Below are positions 37,888 to 46,651 of a stretch of 64,000 bases of DNA, piece by piece. This DNA comes from UBA5109 sp963975155 (GTDB lineage: Bacteria > Pseudomonadota > Gammaproteobacteria > Pseudomonadales > Pseudohongiellaceae). The notes under the pieces were generated by a model. The model did not search any database and had not been told where the DNA came from. It saw nothing but the letters and a program-made list of their open reading frames with translations. The stretch is from NCBI GenBank assembly GCA_963975155.1, contig CAXBFG010000004.1:260195-324194 (forward strand), in the 5' to 3' direction. Within the stretch, counting starts at the first letter, position 1. The number at the start of each line of letters is the position of its first letter. The position numbers and the translations under genes were made by a program.

Positions 37888-40800
37888 TTAGGAATCTTGC
37901 CAGCGCATAGCTTTGTTTCTGTCATTGATGTATTTTTTTACACGACCAAACTGCTGAACAAGCTCCACCTCAAATCCTAGCAATTCACTATTCTCAGCAT
38001 TCTTTGCTGCCGCCATCTCAATCTCTGCACATACCGCCGCCAAATCCTGTAATGCCGCAATTTTTGCGGCACCTTTCATTCGATGTGCTACATGTTCTAT
38101 TTCTGAGCAATCCCCGGCCTTTAATAATGACTTGAGATAATGCATTTCTTCTTCCTTGTCGAGCAAAAACTCCTGTAAAATTTCATCATTAAAGGCTTCG
38201 TCTCCGCCAGTAATTTCATTTAAAACATCCCAGTCAACAGGGTCCGCCTCTGGGGGTACAGGAACCTCAATATTGCTCGATGCTTTATTCTCTTTATTCT
38301 CTTTATTCTCTTTATTCTCTTTATTGTTTATATTTTCTTTATCGCCAGCTTGCTGTGCGTCTCCAGCAAAAAATAAGCTTATCGTCGTTGCCAGTTTCTG
38401 TAAATTTACCGGTTTGATGAGCACATCATCCATCCCGGCAAGGAGACATTTGGATCTTGAGTCTGACATGGCGTTAGCTGTATAGCCAAGAATCGGGAGT
38501 TTCTTTTTTATGCCATATTGCTTTTCAACCATCCTGATGTTTTTCACCATTTCATAGCCATCCATTTCCGGCATATGACAGTCGACAATGAGCATTGAAT
38601 AATCAAATTCCTTTAATTTCTCCAGGCCTTCCACACCATTACTGGCCTCATCTGAACTGTAGCCCAATAGTGCAAGCTGACCAATGAGTACTTGCCGATT
38701 AATATTATTATCATCGACAATAAGTATCTTATGCTCCCCCTTACTTTTCAGTTCTTTATAATCCTTAGATATATCTTCCACAATTTTTTCCTTAGAGCTA
38801 CCTGTAAATAAAGCTGAATCTGCTATTTCCAATTCTAGTTCTATTATTGCATTGGTTCCTATTCCCAAAGTACTTTTTAAGCTGATATTCCCCCCTAATA
38901 ATTTAGCCAGACGTTGCGAAATCACCAAACCCAGTCCGGTACCACCATAGTCTCTATCAATATCAGAACTGGCCTGGCTAAAAGGCTGGAATAGTTTGTT
39001 TTCATCTTCCCCGCTGATGCCAATACCTGTATCTGCGACATCTATGCCTATATTGGCCCAACCATTTCCCTTGCTTATCAAAAAGGTATTAATGGTGATT
39101 CCACCGATTTTAGTAAATTTAATAGCATTACCAAGGAGATTAAAAAGGATTTGTTTAAGCCTTAAGGGGTCGCAATACACAACTTCCGGAATTTGCTCAT
39201 CAAAACTGGAATTCAGATACAGCCCGTTTGCACTAGCACTACTTGCAAAGATGGATATAGCTGAACCGACGATGTCTTTTATAGACATGGGCTCCAAACG
39301 AATTTCAAGCATTCCTGCTTCAATTTTCGACAAATCCAGTATGTCATTAATAATTCCCGCCAGAGCATCAGCTGATTCCTTTGTAATACGCAATAATTTA
39401 GTTTTTTCATCAGCAGACACAGGATGCCCAAGCAGTTCTACAACACCGGAAATAGCATTTAAGGGGGTTCGAATTTCATGTGACATATTGGCTAAAAATG
39501 ATGATTTTGCACGGTTAGCCATGTCGGCAGCCTGACGGGCATTCTCTAAATCCTCAAGCACCTGCTTGCTTTCTGTCACATCCTGTAATGCTCCAATTAT
39601 GTTTACCATGTTTCCATTATCGTCATAGAGGCGGCTATACTTAACCAAAACATCTCTTGTTGCACCCGTATCTATTCGAATGATGCGATATTCAATTTCA
39701 AATATTACTAATTTTTCATCTGAATGAAGCGCTCTTGTGATTTCTGTACTAACCCTGTCTGCATCATCAGGATGACAAAATCGTTTCAAGTAAATTTCAC
39801 CCTCCATCTGATATCCGCCTTCTTTGGCAGCAGTAGTCCCTAACAAGCTATAAAAACGATCATTCCAGGTGAAGATGGCTGTATCTGGATTAAATTCCCA
39901 GGCTGCCAGATTAGTAGTATCCATCGCGCGTTCAAGAGACTGTTGACTGGAATATAACTCTGACTCAAATTTTTTGCGCTGGGTTATATCTGTTCTAATG
40001 GCCACATATTGATCTGGCTTACCTTTTGAGTCCAGAAACGGCACAATGGTAGTAGCAACCCAGTAGAGCGTATCATCCTTCGCCCTATTACAAATCTCTC
40101 CTTTCCATACCTTGCCACTGGTAATGGTATCCCATAGCCCGCTGATAAACTCTTTTGGATGATAACCCGAATTAATTATCCGGTGATCTTTACCGATTAA
40201 TTCCTCTAAGGAATATTTCGATATTTCACAGAACTTTTCATTAACATAAGTTATCCTTCCACGCTTATCGGTAAACGCAACAAGCGAATGCTCATCCAAA
40301 GCCGTCCTTATATCCTGCAATTCAAGAAGTGTCTGCTGATTTTGTATGTTTTGTTCGGACAGGCTTTCTTCCATTCTGTTTAGATGGGATGCCAGCCATA
40401 TCGCCATTGCTATGATGCCAGCAATGCTCAAGGTACTAAACAGAGCGAGCGCGCTGCCTACACTTAAAATGCCATTATCTACCAGGTACTGGTTTAGCAT
40501 GCTTTCTGATATAAGGAAGATACAGATCGGCAAAATCATCGGCCTTATATAACGTCCCCCCATAAGCTCACTGCTTAAAATGGCAACAAAACCAATTGTC
40601 GGTTTTCTCCACAGCATGATTGTTCCCATCAATAAAAACAAAATTGCAGTATGGATCGCCATAGAAGAATATAAAGCTTCATTATCCATCACAGGAACAC
40701 CGAATAGATGTCCTAATAATTCAGCTAAACCGAGTAAAACAATTAAAACAGAAACGATTTGGGAAACTTTTATAAAGTCAGTGGAATTGACCTTTCCAAG

Positions 40801-41205
40801 CACTATTGCCAAAGCCACTAATAAAAATCCGACAATAGTGATTGGCGACATACGACCAGGGAACTGAGCTCTTGGATCAGTAGTGAACAGTTCATCTAAA
40901 AAAAGATCAAGCCCAAATAAGTATTCGATTCCGGTTAATAAGGGGATTAAAACCAAGGCAATAATGAAAACATTACTAACTGGTGTAGCGTATCGGAATG
41001 GTTCTTTTTGCTGCTCTATATATAATACTGAGGTCGCTATAACAAAACAAAGCGCTGTATTAAACTTCATACTTTCTAAATCTGGAATTACACTCAGTAT
41101 CGCCTCAATATCGAAAAACCAGGCAATCATAACCAGCATTGGAACAAAAAAAATGATAATGATTAATTGTTTATGGAAACTGGGCAGGAAGTCTGAAAGT
41201 CTCAT
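37888..41205 (-). CDS. Membrane PAS-PAS hybrid histidine kinase with Hpt domain
   Basis: A 1105-residue phosphorelay kinase. Eight or so hydrophobic helices occupy residues ~13-272, followed by a short coiled coil, PAS (300-412, FTDKRGRITYVNEKFCEISKYS), PAS/PAC (425-545, AWEFNPDTAIFTWNDRFYSLLG), HisKA (FLANMSHEIRTPLNAI, His 576), HATPase (FNLLGNAIKF, DTGIGIS, YGGTGLGLVISQRLA), REC (DDN 831-833, Asp 875 in LIVDCHMPEMDG, Lys 931) and an intact Hpt (AHRMKGAAK, His 1041). REC and Hpt are joined by a low-complexity NKE-repeat linker (about 956-976). First of three signalling genes on one strand, facing the glucan synthase genes. The signal is not evident. Confidence 0.94.
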   Translation of the reverse strand: MRLSDFLPSFHKQLIIIIFFVPMLVMIAWFFDIEAILSVIPDLESMKFNTALCFVIATSVLYIEQQKEPFRYATPVSNVFIIALVLIPLLTGIEYLFGLDLFLDELFTTDPRAQFPGRMSPITIVGFLLVALAIVLGKVNSTDFIKVSQIVSVLIVLLGLAELLGHLFGVPVMDNEALYSSMAIHTAILFLLMGTIMLWRKPTIGFVAILSSELMGGRYIRPMILPICIFLISESMLNQYLVDNGILSVGSALALFSTLSIAGIIAMAIWLASHLNRMEESLSEQNIQNQQTLLELQDIRTALDEHSLVAFTDKRGRITYVNEKFCEISKYSLEELIGKDHRIINSGYHPKEFISGLWDTITSGKVWKGEICNRAKDDTLYWVATTIVPFLDSKGKPDQYVAIRTDITQRKKFESELYSSQQSLERAMDTTNLAAWEFNPDTAIFTWNDRFYSLLGTTAAKEGGYQMEGEIYLKRFCHPDDADRVSTEITRALHSDEKLVIFEIEYRIIRIDTGATRDVLVKYSRLYDDNGNMVNIIGALQDVTESKQVLEDLENARQAADMANRAKSSFLANMSHEIRTPLNAISGVVELLGHPVSADEKTKLLRITKESADALAGIINDILDLSKIEAGMLEIRLEPMSIKDIVGSAISIFASSASANGLYLNSSFDEQIPEVVYCDPLRLKQILFNLLGNAIKFTKIGGITINTFLISKGNGWANIGIDVADTGIGISGEDENKLFQPFSQASSDIDRDYGGTGLGLVISQRLAKLLGGNISLKSTLGIGTNAIIELELEIADSALFTGSSKEKIVEDISKDYKELKSKGEHKILIVDDNNINRQVLIGQLALLGYSSDEASNGVEGLEKLKEFDYSMLIVDCHMPEMDGYEMVKNIRMVEKQYGIKKKLPILGYTANAMSDSRSKCLLAGMDDVLIKPVNLQKLATTISLFFAGDAQQAGDKENINNKENKENKENKENKASSNIEVPVPPEADPVDWDVLNEITGGDEAFNDEILQEFLLDKEEEMHYLKSLLKAGDCSEIEHVAHRMKGAAKIAALQDLAAVCAEIEMAAAKNAENSELLGFEVELVQQFGRVKKYINDRNKAMRWQDS
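38284..38327. repeat. In-frame 9-bp tandem repeat in a kinase gene
   Basis: Nine-base unit (TCTTTATTC on the plus strand) repeated about four to five times inside the hybrid kinase gene. On the coding strand it encodes Asn-Lys-Glu units in the linker between REC and Hpt. Because the unit is a multiple of three, copy changes alter linker length without breaking the frame. Confidence 0.9.
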
Positions 41206-41671
41206 TAATTCCCTATCCTTCAGCAGCTAACACAGTAGCCAATACTTAGATATGCATCTCGGATAACGTCTCAATAAGCAACAAAAAATCGAAACATTAT
41301 TGTTTCAAATAACAGCATACAGAAATATATTTTAAGATTCTATCTAAATGAGCACGCTGGAAATTCAGGTATTTCAGGCTTATTACTGTAGACTAAGCAC
41401 TCAAAAGAATATTTAAGGATAAAAGCGCTTGATGTTGCCGGATGAATTTTCTGGATAGAATTTCCAATTGGAAGCAGGCATTAGCTAAACATTGAAACAA
41501 AAAAAACACACTTTATATTCTAGTGTTAAATTTCCAAATTCCAAATAAAGTCTATTTTACCCACTCCGTTTTATTGAATGAAATTTCAAAAATGAGAATG
41601 CCTGCTTACCCAAAGATACGACCTAATTTTGCTACTTAGCTTCGTTCAACTAGTAATTTGCAAGGCAAATA
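41206..41671. other. AT-rich intergenic region
   Basis: About 465 bases upstream of the PAS-PAS kinase gene and downstream of the 41.7 kb secreted protein gene. It is AT rich, has a small stem (ATTTGC/GCAAAT at 41653-41668) just past the secreted protein stop, and no recognised coding or RNA gene. Confidence 0.35.
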
Positions 41672-42448
41672 TTATTCGGAAGGCAGCACATCTTCTGCCT
41701 GAAATGCCCCTGGCAGTCCTTCCTGCTGACTGAAAATATTGTCACGATTACCTTCCGCACATAAATATTCCCGAATACTCCAGTCGGTCTTCAGGTTAAA
41801 AAAGTACTTCCTCCAGATTGGCCGTTTTAAATAGTCAGGGTCTTCATATCTTATATTCACTTCCAGCGTTTCACCATTATCTATTAGACTGTACCATTCC
41901 GTGAGATGCGCATTTTCTGAGACTGGAATGCCGTCTAAAGAAAGCCAGGCCTTACCATTAAAATTCTGAGTATCGACTATTAAGGTACCCTTATCCCATT
42001 GCGCTATGGCATGCCCCATAAACCGCTGATCCTCAACCGGATCAGGATGTTCGCGACCATCGGTGTAAATAATGCGAAAGACATTGTCATACTCAAAAAG
42101 CTGAACGACACGACTTTCATTTTGAATGATTTCGATTGGATAAGGCCCAGCCAGATGACGAGGTATGGAAGGAAGGCACAAGGCACTGGGATCAAAAGCC
42201 GGCCTGACTACTGCAGTTGCTTGCAGGCCTTGCTCGTTTAAAAAATCTTCTGGTTCAAGTCTTTCGAAATTTTCATCAAGATTCCCAGGCAGGCTACGGT
42301 TGGACCTGATCCAGATTCCTGTCATATCAGCAACTTCTCCGGTCACGGAATCCATCGCCATATCGGCAGCTATAGCCGGATTCCCTGCCACCAGAGGTTG
42401 AAGCAATATTATCAGTGCAAGGACGCCAATCTTTTTAACTTTTTTCAT
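41672..42448 (-). CDS. Secreted protein of unknown function
   Basis: An exported protein of about 258 residues. The ATG at 42448 opens a signal peptide (MKKVKKIGVLALIILLQPLVA); an upstream extension to 42535 lacks a signal and overlaps the neighbour, so it is rejected. The mature protein begins MTGIWIRSNRSLPG and shows blocks found in a common unnamed family: CLPSIPRHLAGPYPIEIIQN, VVQLFEYDNVFRIIYTDGREHP, FMGHAIAQWDKGTLIVDTQNF and HLTEWYSLIDNGETLEVNIRYEDP. Such proteins commonly sit next to DUF6152 genes, as here, in organisms with PQQ and aromatic degradation genes. The leader before the ATG is made of a 13-base tandem duplication rich in purines. Confidence 0.75.
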   Translation of the reverse strand: MKKVKKIGVLALIILLQPLVAGNPAIAADMAMDSVTGEVADMTGIWIRSNRSLPGNLDENFERLEPEDFLNEQGLQATAVVRPAFDPSALCLPSIPRHLAGPYPIEIIQNESRVVQLFEYDNVFRIIYTDGREHPDPVEDQRFMGHAIAQWDKGTLIVDTQNFNGKAWLSLDGIPVSENAHLTEWYSLIDNGETLEVNIRYEDPDYLKRPIWRKYFFNLKTDWSIREYLCAEGNRDNIFSQQEGLPGAFQAEDVLPSE

Positions 42449-42452
42449 CTCT

Positions 42453-42478
42453 GTCTCTCTTCTTTGTCTCTCTTCTTT
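42453..42478 (-). repeat. Tandem 13-bp duplication in a ribosome-binding region
   Basis: Two perfect copies of a 13-base unit (GTCTCTCTTCTTT on the plus strand) fill almost the whole gap between the DUF6152 stop and the start of the next gene. On the coding strand each copy is purine-rich and Shine-Dalgarno-like. Confidence 0.9.
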
Positions 42479-42479
42479 A

Positions 42480-42902
42480 TCACTCTTCGTCAGGATCAAC
42501 TGCGCTTGGTGTATCAGCATTAATGATTGTTCCATCTGCTTTTTCTACGGTGGCGATTGCTCCACCGGCACGGCCATTTCTCAACGGATAGATCGTCAAG
42601 GTTAGTTGCTCACCAGTCAAAATCGTATTACGTGACCAGCCACGCCTGACCAGAGCATTGGGACTTCGGCCTTCTATGCTCCACTCCACGATCTCGCCGC
42701 TAGCATCATCTGTAACTAGTATCTGAATCCAGGTATGTGGATTGACCCATTGAAACTCTTTAACTTCTCCGGATATTTGAATCGGATTTCCCCTGTCAAA
42801 CATATCAAAACTGTGATGGGCGCCAGCACTCATGCTAATCAACAGGAAGGACATTATCAGTAATTTACATACTCTATCTATTCCGGACATCTGCTTCTCC
42901 AA
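42480..42902 (-). CDS. DUF6152 family secreted protein
   Basis: A 140-residue exported protein with signal peptide (about 5-28) and the DUF6152 pattern: AHHSFDMFDRGNPIQISGEVKEFQWVNPHTWIQI just after the cleavage site, EWSIEGRSPNALVRRGWSRNTILTGEQLTL, and YPLRNGRAGGAI. The family is a small beta-barrel of unknown function, secreted or periplasmic, with conserved His residues at the mature N-terminus that could bind metal. Starts at 42902 or 42890. Only 31 bases separate it from the next gene, so the two are surely co-transcribed. Confidence 0.85.
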   Translation of the reverse strand: MEKQMSGIDRVCKLLIMSFLLISMSAGAHHSFDMFDRGNPIQISGEVKEFQWVNPHTWIQILVTDDASGEIVEWSIEGRSPNALVRRGWSRNTILTGEQLTLTIYPLRNGRAGGAIATVEKADGTIINADTPSAVDPDEE

Positions 42903-43072
42903 TTAATGTGACACTTTACATGCTTCTTTGCGAATTAATAGCCTGATGACAGGCAGCCGATTATTATAAAACACTCCGGACCTTATACTAACTACTTAGC
43001 AATAATTATTTTTGCCTGCACTACACTAAACAAGTCCTCCAACCTTAAATACATCCTAAACAGGATAAACTG

Positions 43073-44197
43073 CTAGTCATGCCATACTGCATTCGCCACT
43101 TCTACACAGCGTTCCAGTTTGCGCCACTGGTCTGCTTCGCTGATATCATTGCCGTGTGCAGTGGAAGAGAACCCACATTGATGACTCAGGGCCAACTGTT
43201 CCAATGGCGCGTATTGTGCAGCTTCCATAATACGTTTGATGATTTCATCTTTTGACTCAACCCTGCTCAGCTTTGAGCTCATCAAACCGAGAACAACCTG
43301 CTTATCTTTTGGCAGGTGGCGCAATGGAGCAAAATCGCCCGAGCGCTCGTCATCATATTCCAGGAAAAAACCATCAATCTTCATTTCATTGAACAGTATG
43401 TCTGCCACCGGCTCGTAGCCACCCTGGGCCACCCAGGCGCTCTTGAAGTTGCCCCGACACAGGTGCACAGTGACGCTCATGTCCGCAGGCCGGTCTTTAA
43501 TCGCATCGTTTACCATTTGGCAATATAAATGAGTGAGTTCATCAGGGTCATCACCACGTTCGATTGTATTGTTGCGAATTTCCGGATCACATAAATAAGC
43601 CAGGTTGGTATCGTCCATTTGCAGATAGCGACAACCTCTTGCAGCAAGATCCGCAATCTCTTCTGCATATGCTGTACTCAGGTCAGCATAGAACTGCTCC
43701 AGATCAGGATACACAGACTCACTGATGCCTTTACGCCCACCACGGAAATGCAGCATGGATGGTGCAGGTATACATACTTTTGGTGTTTGTTTTACTTTTG
43801 AATTAAGGAAGTCGAAATCCGCACCCTGAATAGGGTGTGCATGTGCAATTTTTGCATCTACATGCATGGTGGGAGGGCGAAAGCCTACCTCAGTCCCATC
43901 ATCTTTTCTGAATTTGGAAGAAAAATCACCGTAGGTGACGCTGACCCCATCAAGCTGCTCAAGAAAGTCGACATGAAAGAAACTGCGCCGAAATTCACCA
44001 TCTGTAATACCCTTTAGGCCTGCCTGTTCCTGCTGGCCAATGAGTTCAGTAATGCACTCATCCTCAATGGCGCGTAATTCATCAGCAGATAACTTTGTGT
44101 CAAAAAACTTTTCACGTGCAGCGACGAGTCTCTTTGGACGAAGAAAGCTGCCGACATGGTCGGCTCTGAAAGGCGCAGTCTTTTTCATGATATCCAA
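43073..44197 (-). CDS. MetE-type (cobalamin-independent) methyltransferase, C-terminal domain only
   Basis: A 374-residue protein corresponding to the catalytic half of MetE. Visible: RADHVGSFLRPKRL at the start, GITDGEFRRSFFH, YLQMDDTNLAYLCD, and zinc ligands in VHLCRGN (His, Cys), EYDDERSG (Glu) and LSHQCGFSSTAHGN (Cys). Full MetE is about 750 residues with an N-terminal duplicate domain; this single-domain form (YxjG/YxjH or core-MetE type) may use a methyl donor other than methyl-tetrahydrofolate-triglutamate. Its ATG is 41 bases downstream of the PQQ dehydrogenase gene on the same strand, an odd partner for methionine synthesis. No SAM or B12 riboswitch is evident. Start at 44197 or 44188. 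Confidence 0.88.
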   Translation of the reverse strand: MDIMKKTAPFRADHVGSFLRPKRLVAAREKFFDTKLSADELRAIEDECITELIGQQEQAGLKGITDGEFRRSFFHVDFLEQLDGVSVTYGDFSSKFRKDDGTEVGFRPPTMHVDAKIAHAHPIQGADFDFLNSKVKQTPKVCIPAPSMLHFRGGRKGISESVYPDLEQFYADLSTAYAEEIADLAARGCRYLQMDDTNLAYLCDPEIRNNTIERGDDPDELTHLYCQMVNDAIKDRPADMSVTVHLCRGNFKSAWVAQGGYEPVADILFNEMKIDGFFLEYDDERSGDFAPLRHLPKDKQVVLGLMSSKLSRVESKDEIIKRIMEAAQYAPLEQLALSHQCGFSSTAHGNDISEADQWRKLERCVEVANAVWHD

Positions 44198-44238
44198 ACC
44201 CTGTTAATAAATTAGCTACACAAACCATAGCTTCACCC

Positions 44239-46356
44239 TTACTCCGGCAATTCAAAAACATACAGGGCATTACCTGTATTAGGGTGCCGAATCTCCTGAC
44301 TTAATATAGACGGAACGTTACGCGGACTACCACCACCAAGGCCCGTGGGTACAGCAATATACTGTTTAGCACCCACACTAAAACTGATTGGATGCCCCTG
44401 CACCGAAGTACCCAGGCGCGATTGCCAAAGCGTTTCACCGCTTTCAACATCCAGAGCGCGGAAGGTTCTGTCCAGGTCTCCAACAAATGCCAGATTACCA
44501 GCCGTTGTTAACACCCCGGTGAGAAAGGATGCTGGCTGCTCATAGGACCACAATTCTTCCATCGTACGCACATTAAATGCTGCAATTTTCCCTATATTGC
44601 CATTGCTGCCAGGCATTTCAGACCAACGCCTGTCTGCACCTAAACCACCACCGCCAACAATAAACTGGGATTGCCGCGCCCTGAGTTCCAGACAAGACTG
44701 ACTAAGCGGAAGAACAAGACTCTCAGTGCCTGGGTGATAGCTCATGGGATGCCAGTTCTTGCCGCCAGCTGTCGATGGACAGGATTGCACCCACTCGCCG
44801 ATGCGTTGTTCAACAATGTCATTGCGGTACTGCGGTCTGCCGGTTTCCGGGTTAAAAGTTTCAAAGACATTTTGAAACAGGGTTTCTTTATGCTCAATGT
44901 AAGCGCCGCTTTCTCTGTTTAGTTTCCATAGAATGCCGTGCTTGCCTACCGAGAAGACCAGCTTCTCACCATCAATATCAATCAGCACTCGTTCAAACAC
45001 TTCATCCAGATCAAAAGTCTCACCCGGGACATGCTGGTAATACCACACCAGCTCTCCGGTATCGGCATCCAGCGCTAGAGTCGAATTCGAATACAGGGCA
45101 TCATCATAGACACTCATATCCCTGCTTATCGCCATCCATGGTTTTGCTTGTGAGACACCAATAAACACGAGGTTTAATTCCGAATCAAAACTAGGTGTTA
45201 TCCAGGTATCTGTGCCGGCCCTGAACAGATCATCCACTCCACCCCACGTTTCTCCACCAGGCTCACCAGTTTTGGCAACGGTGCTGAAACGCCAAAGTAG
45301 ACTGCCATCATTGGCATCATAGGCACTGATAAAACACTTATTTTCATTGTAGGTAATACAACCAGACAGGCCTGTGAATATTTTTCCATTGCCAACCATA
45401 GGGCCACTGGTATTAATAAAACCTTCAGCTATCTGAATACGCCAATCTTCTTCTCCATTGCTGGCATTAACCGCAACAATTCCACCATCAGGCGTATTGA
45501 TAATTAAATTATCTTCATAGATGGCCATGCCACGCATAGTGCCGGCTCTGCCCCCAAGGCTCTGCTCCCAAATGAGATCGCCACTATCGCCTTTTATCGC
45601 CTGAATGCGATTGCCGGGGTTAAATAGATAAAGTATGCCATCATGAACCAGAGGTGAAGTTTGATTTGATGCTATATCATTCATCGCCCAAACCCATGCC
45701 AGCCGTAGTTCATCAACATTTTCACGATTGATCTGATCAAGGGCACTGTAACTCCATGCCTGATGATTACCGCGCATCATCAGCCAGTCTTCCGGCTTAG
45801 GATTGCGCAATTCTTCATCAGTGACAGGTTTATAGTCTGGCACCAGACCAGCAACCGTTACCCCGGTGGGGCCAAACTGCTCTACAGGGCCGGTTCCAGG
45901 CTGACTTCTGCCCGAAGTAACTGTGTTAATGATGATTTCTGAATCGGCAAGTAAGAGCGTATCGCCCGCAGTAGCACCATTGGCAGATAAGATGAAAGCT
46001 ATGATAGAGAGATAGGTTTGGTCGCTTAAGCCGCCAACATTGGTGGGCGGCATGGATGTTTTGATGGTTTCAAAAAATTCTGTGATGGAGCTACTTCCCC
46101 AGGAGCCGATAAAACCCAAATCTTTGAGGGCCGGGATTACCCCCCCTCCACTTAAATCGGCTTGATGACAACCGTTGGCACAATTCGCCTGATACGCACG
46201 TAAACCTAAAGCCACCTGTTCTTCTGTAAAAGCGGTGCGAACTTCCGCATCAGGATCAGCATTTTGTGAATAAGCCGTGCCGCAGAAGCTGCTCGTGCAG
46301 ATTAAAAATGACAGTAGAGATTTGATCGTTAACAAAAATGCAGGCTTCGTATTCAT
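44239..46356 (-). CDS. PQQ-dependent dehydrogenase with atypical CX3CH haem site
   Basis: Periplasmic quinohaemoprotein dehydrogenase of about 705 residues. The ATG at 46356 has AAGGA eight bases upstream and opens a signal peptide ending near AYSQ; a longer frame to 46395 is rejected. The cytochrome domain holds CANGCH (59-64): three residues, not two, between the cysteines, confirmed in the codons. The propeller is of alcohol-dehydrogenase type: WSYSALDQINRENVDELRLAW, NTPDGGIVAVNASNGEEDWRI, ALDADTGELVWYYQHVPGETFDLD, GKNWHPMSYHPG and ALDVESGETLWQSRLG. It likely oxidises an alcohol, perhaps one released by the tannase-family esterase upstream. In the same strand run: tannase, PQQ dehydrogenase, MetE-like. 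Confidence 0.9.
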   Translation of the reverse strand: MNTKPAFLLTIKSLLSFLICTSSFCGTAYSQNADPDAEVRTAFTEEQVALGLRAYQANCANGCHQADLSGGGVIPALKDLGFIGSWGSSSITEFFETIKTSMPPTNVGGLSDQTYLSIIAFILSANGATAGDTLLLADSEIIINTVTSGRSQPGTGPVEQFGPTGVTVAGLVPDYKPVTDEELRNPKPEDWLMMRGNHQAWSYSALDQINRENVDELRLAWVWAMNDIASNQTSPLVHDGILYLFNPGNRIQAIKGDSGDLIWEQSLGGRAGTMRGMAIYEDNLIINTPDGGIVAVNASNGEEDWRIQIAEGFINTSGPMVGNGKIFTGLSGCITYNENKCFISAYDANDGSLLWRFSTVAKTGEPGGETWGGVDDLFRAGTDTWITPSFDSELNLVFIGVSQAKPWMAISRDMSVYDDALYSNSTLALDADTGELVWYYQHVPGETFDLDEVFERVLIDIDGEKLVFSVGKHGILWKLNRESGAYIEHKETLFQNVFETFNPETGRPQYRNDIVEQRIGEWVQSCPSTAGGKNWHPMSYHPGTESLVLPLSQSCLELRARQSQFIVGGGGLGADRRWSEMPGSNGNIGKIAAFNVRTMEELWSYEQPASFLTGVLTTAGNLAFVGDLDRTFRALDVESGETLWQSRLGTSVQGHPISFSVGAKQYIAVPTGLGGGSPRNVPSILSQEIRHPNTGNALYVFELPE

Positions 46357-46407
46357 TATTTTTTCCTTAGCTACAATTTCAGTTTCGGAAGGCAAGTAAA
46401 TATCACT

Positions 46408-46435
46408 ATTAAATCTATATTATTAAATCTATATT
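46408..46435. repeat. 14-bp perfect tandem duplication
   Basis: Two adjacent copies of ATTAAATCTATATT about 50-80 bases upstream of the PQQ dehydrogenase start, in its likely promoter region. A nearby CCTCCTGT is also doubled (46436-46460). Confidence 0.85.
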
Positions 46436-46576
46436 CCTCCTGTCTGGCTTCCTCCTGTTTTTACTTTGTCACTTAATGACCATTCCCTTGCCACTCTTTA
46501 TTTCTGCCTGAAAATTAAAATCTACAATTTTCACCTGATCAGACTTCAATTTCTATCCAGCTTGAGTAAGTCGGCA

Positions 46577-46610
46577 TAAAAAAGCCCAAGCTCTTTTGAA
46601 CCCGGGCCTT
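46577..46610 (-). terminator. Intrinsic terminator of the tannase-family gene
   Basis: Minus-strand hairpin of about 12 pairs with one bulge (arms AAGGCCCGGGTTC and GAGCTTGGGCTT, AAAA loop) followed by a T-run, 42 bases beyond the stop of the tannase-family gene. It separates that gene from the PQQ dehydrogenase downstream. Confidence 0.85.
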
Positions 46611-46651
46611 GCGTCTATTGTTTGCCGACAATTAATTTACCTTATGCTCGG

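Noticed and set aside
38156..38485. Plus-strand frame containing a repeated SLF motif
   Set aside because: It is the reverse of the NKE repeat in the hybrid kinase gene, not a separate repeat protein.
44198..44238. SAM or cobalamin riboswitch before the MetE-like gene
   Set aside because: The gap is only 41 bases after the previous gene, too short for such an aptamer, and no B12-box is visible.
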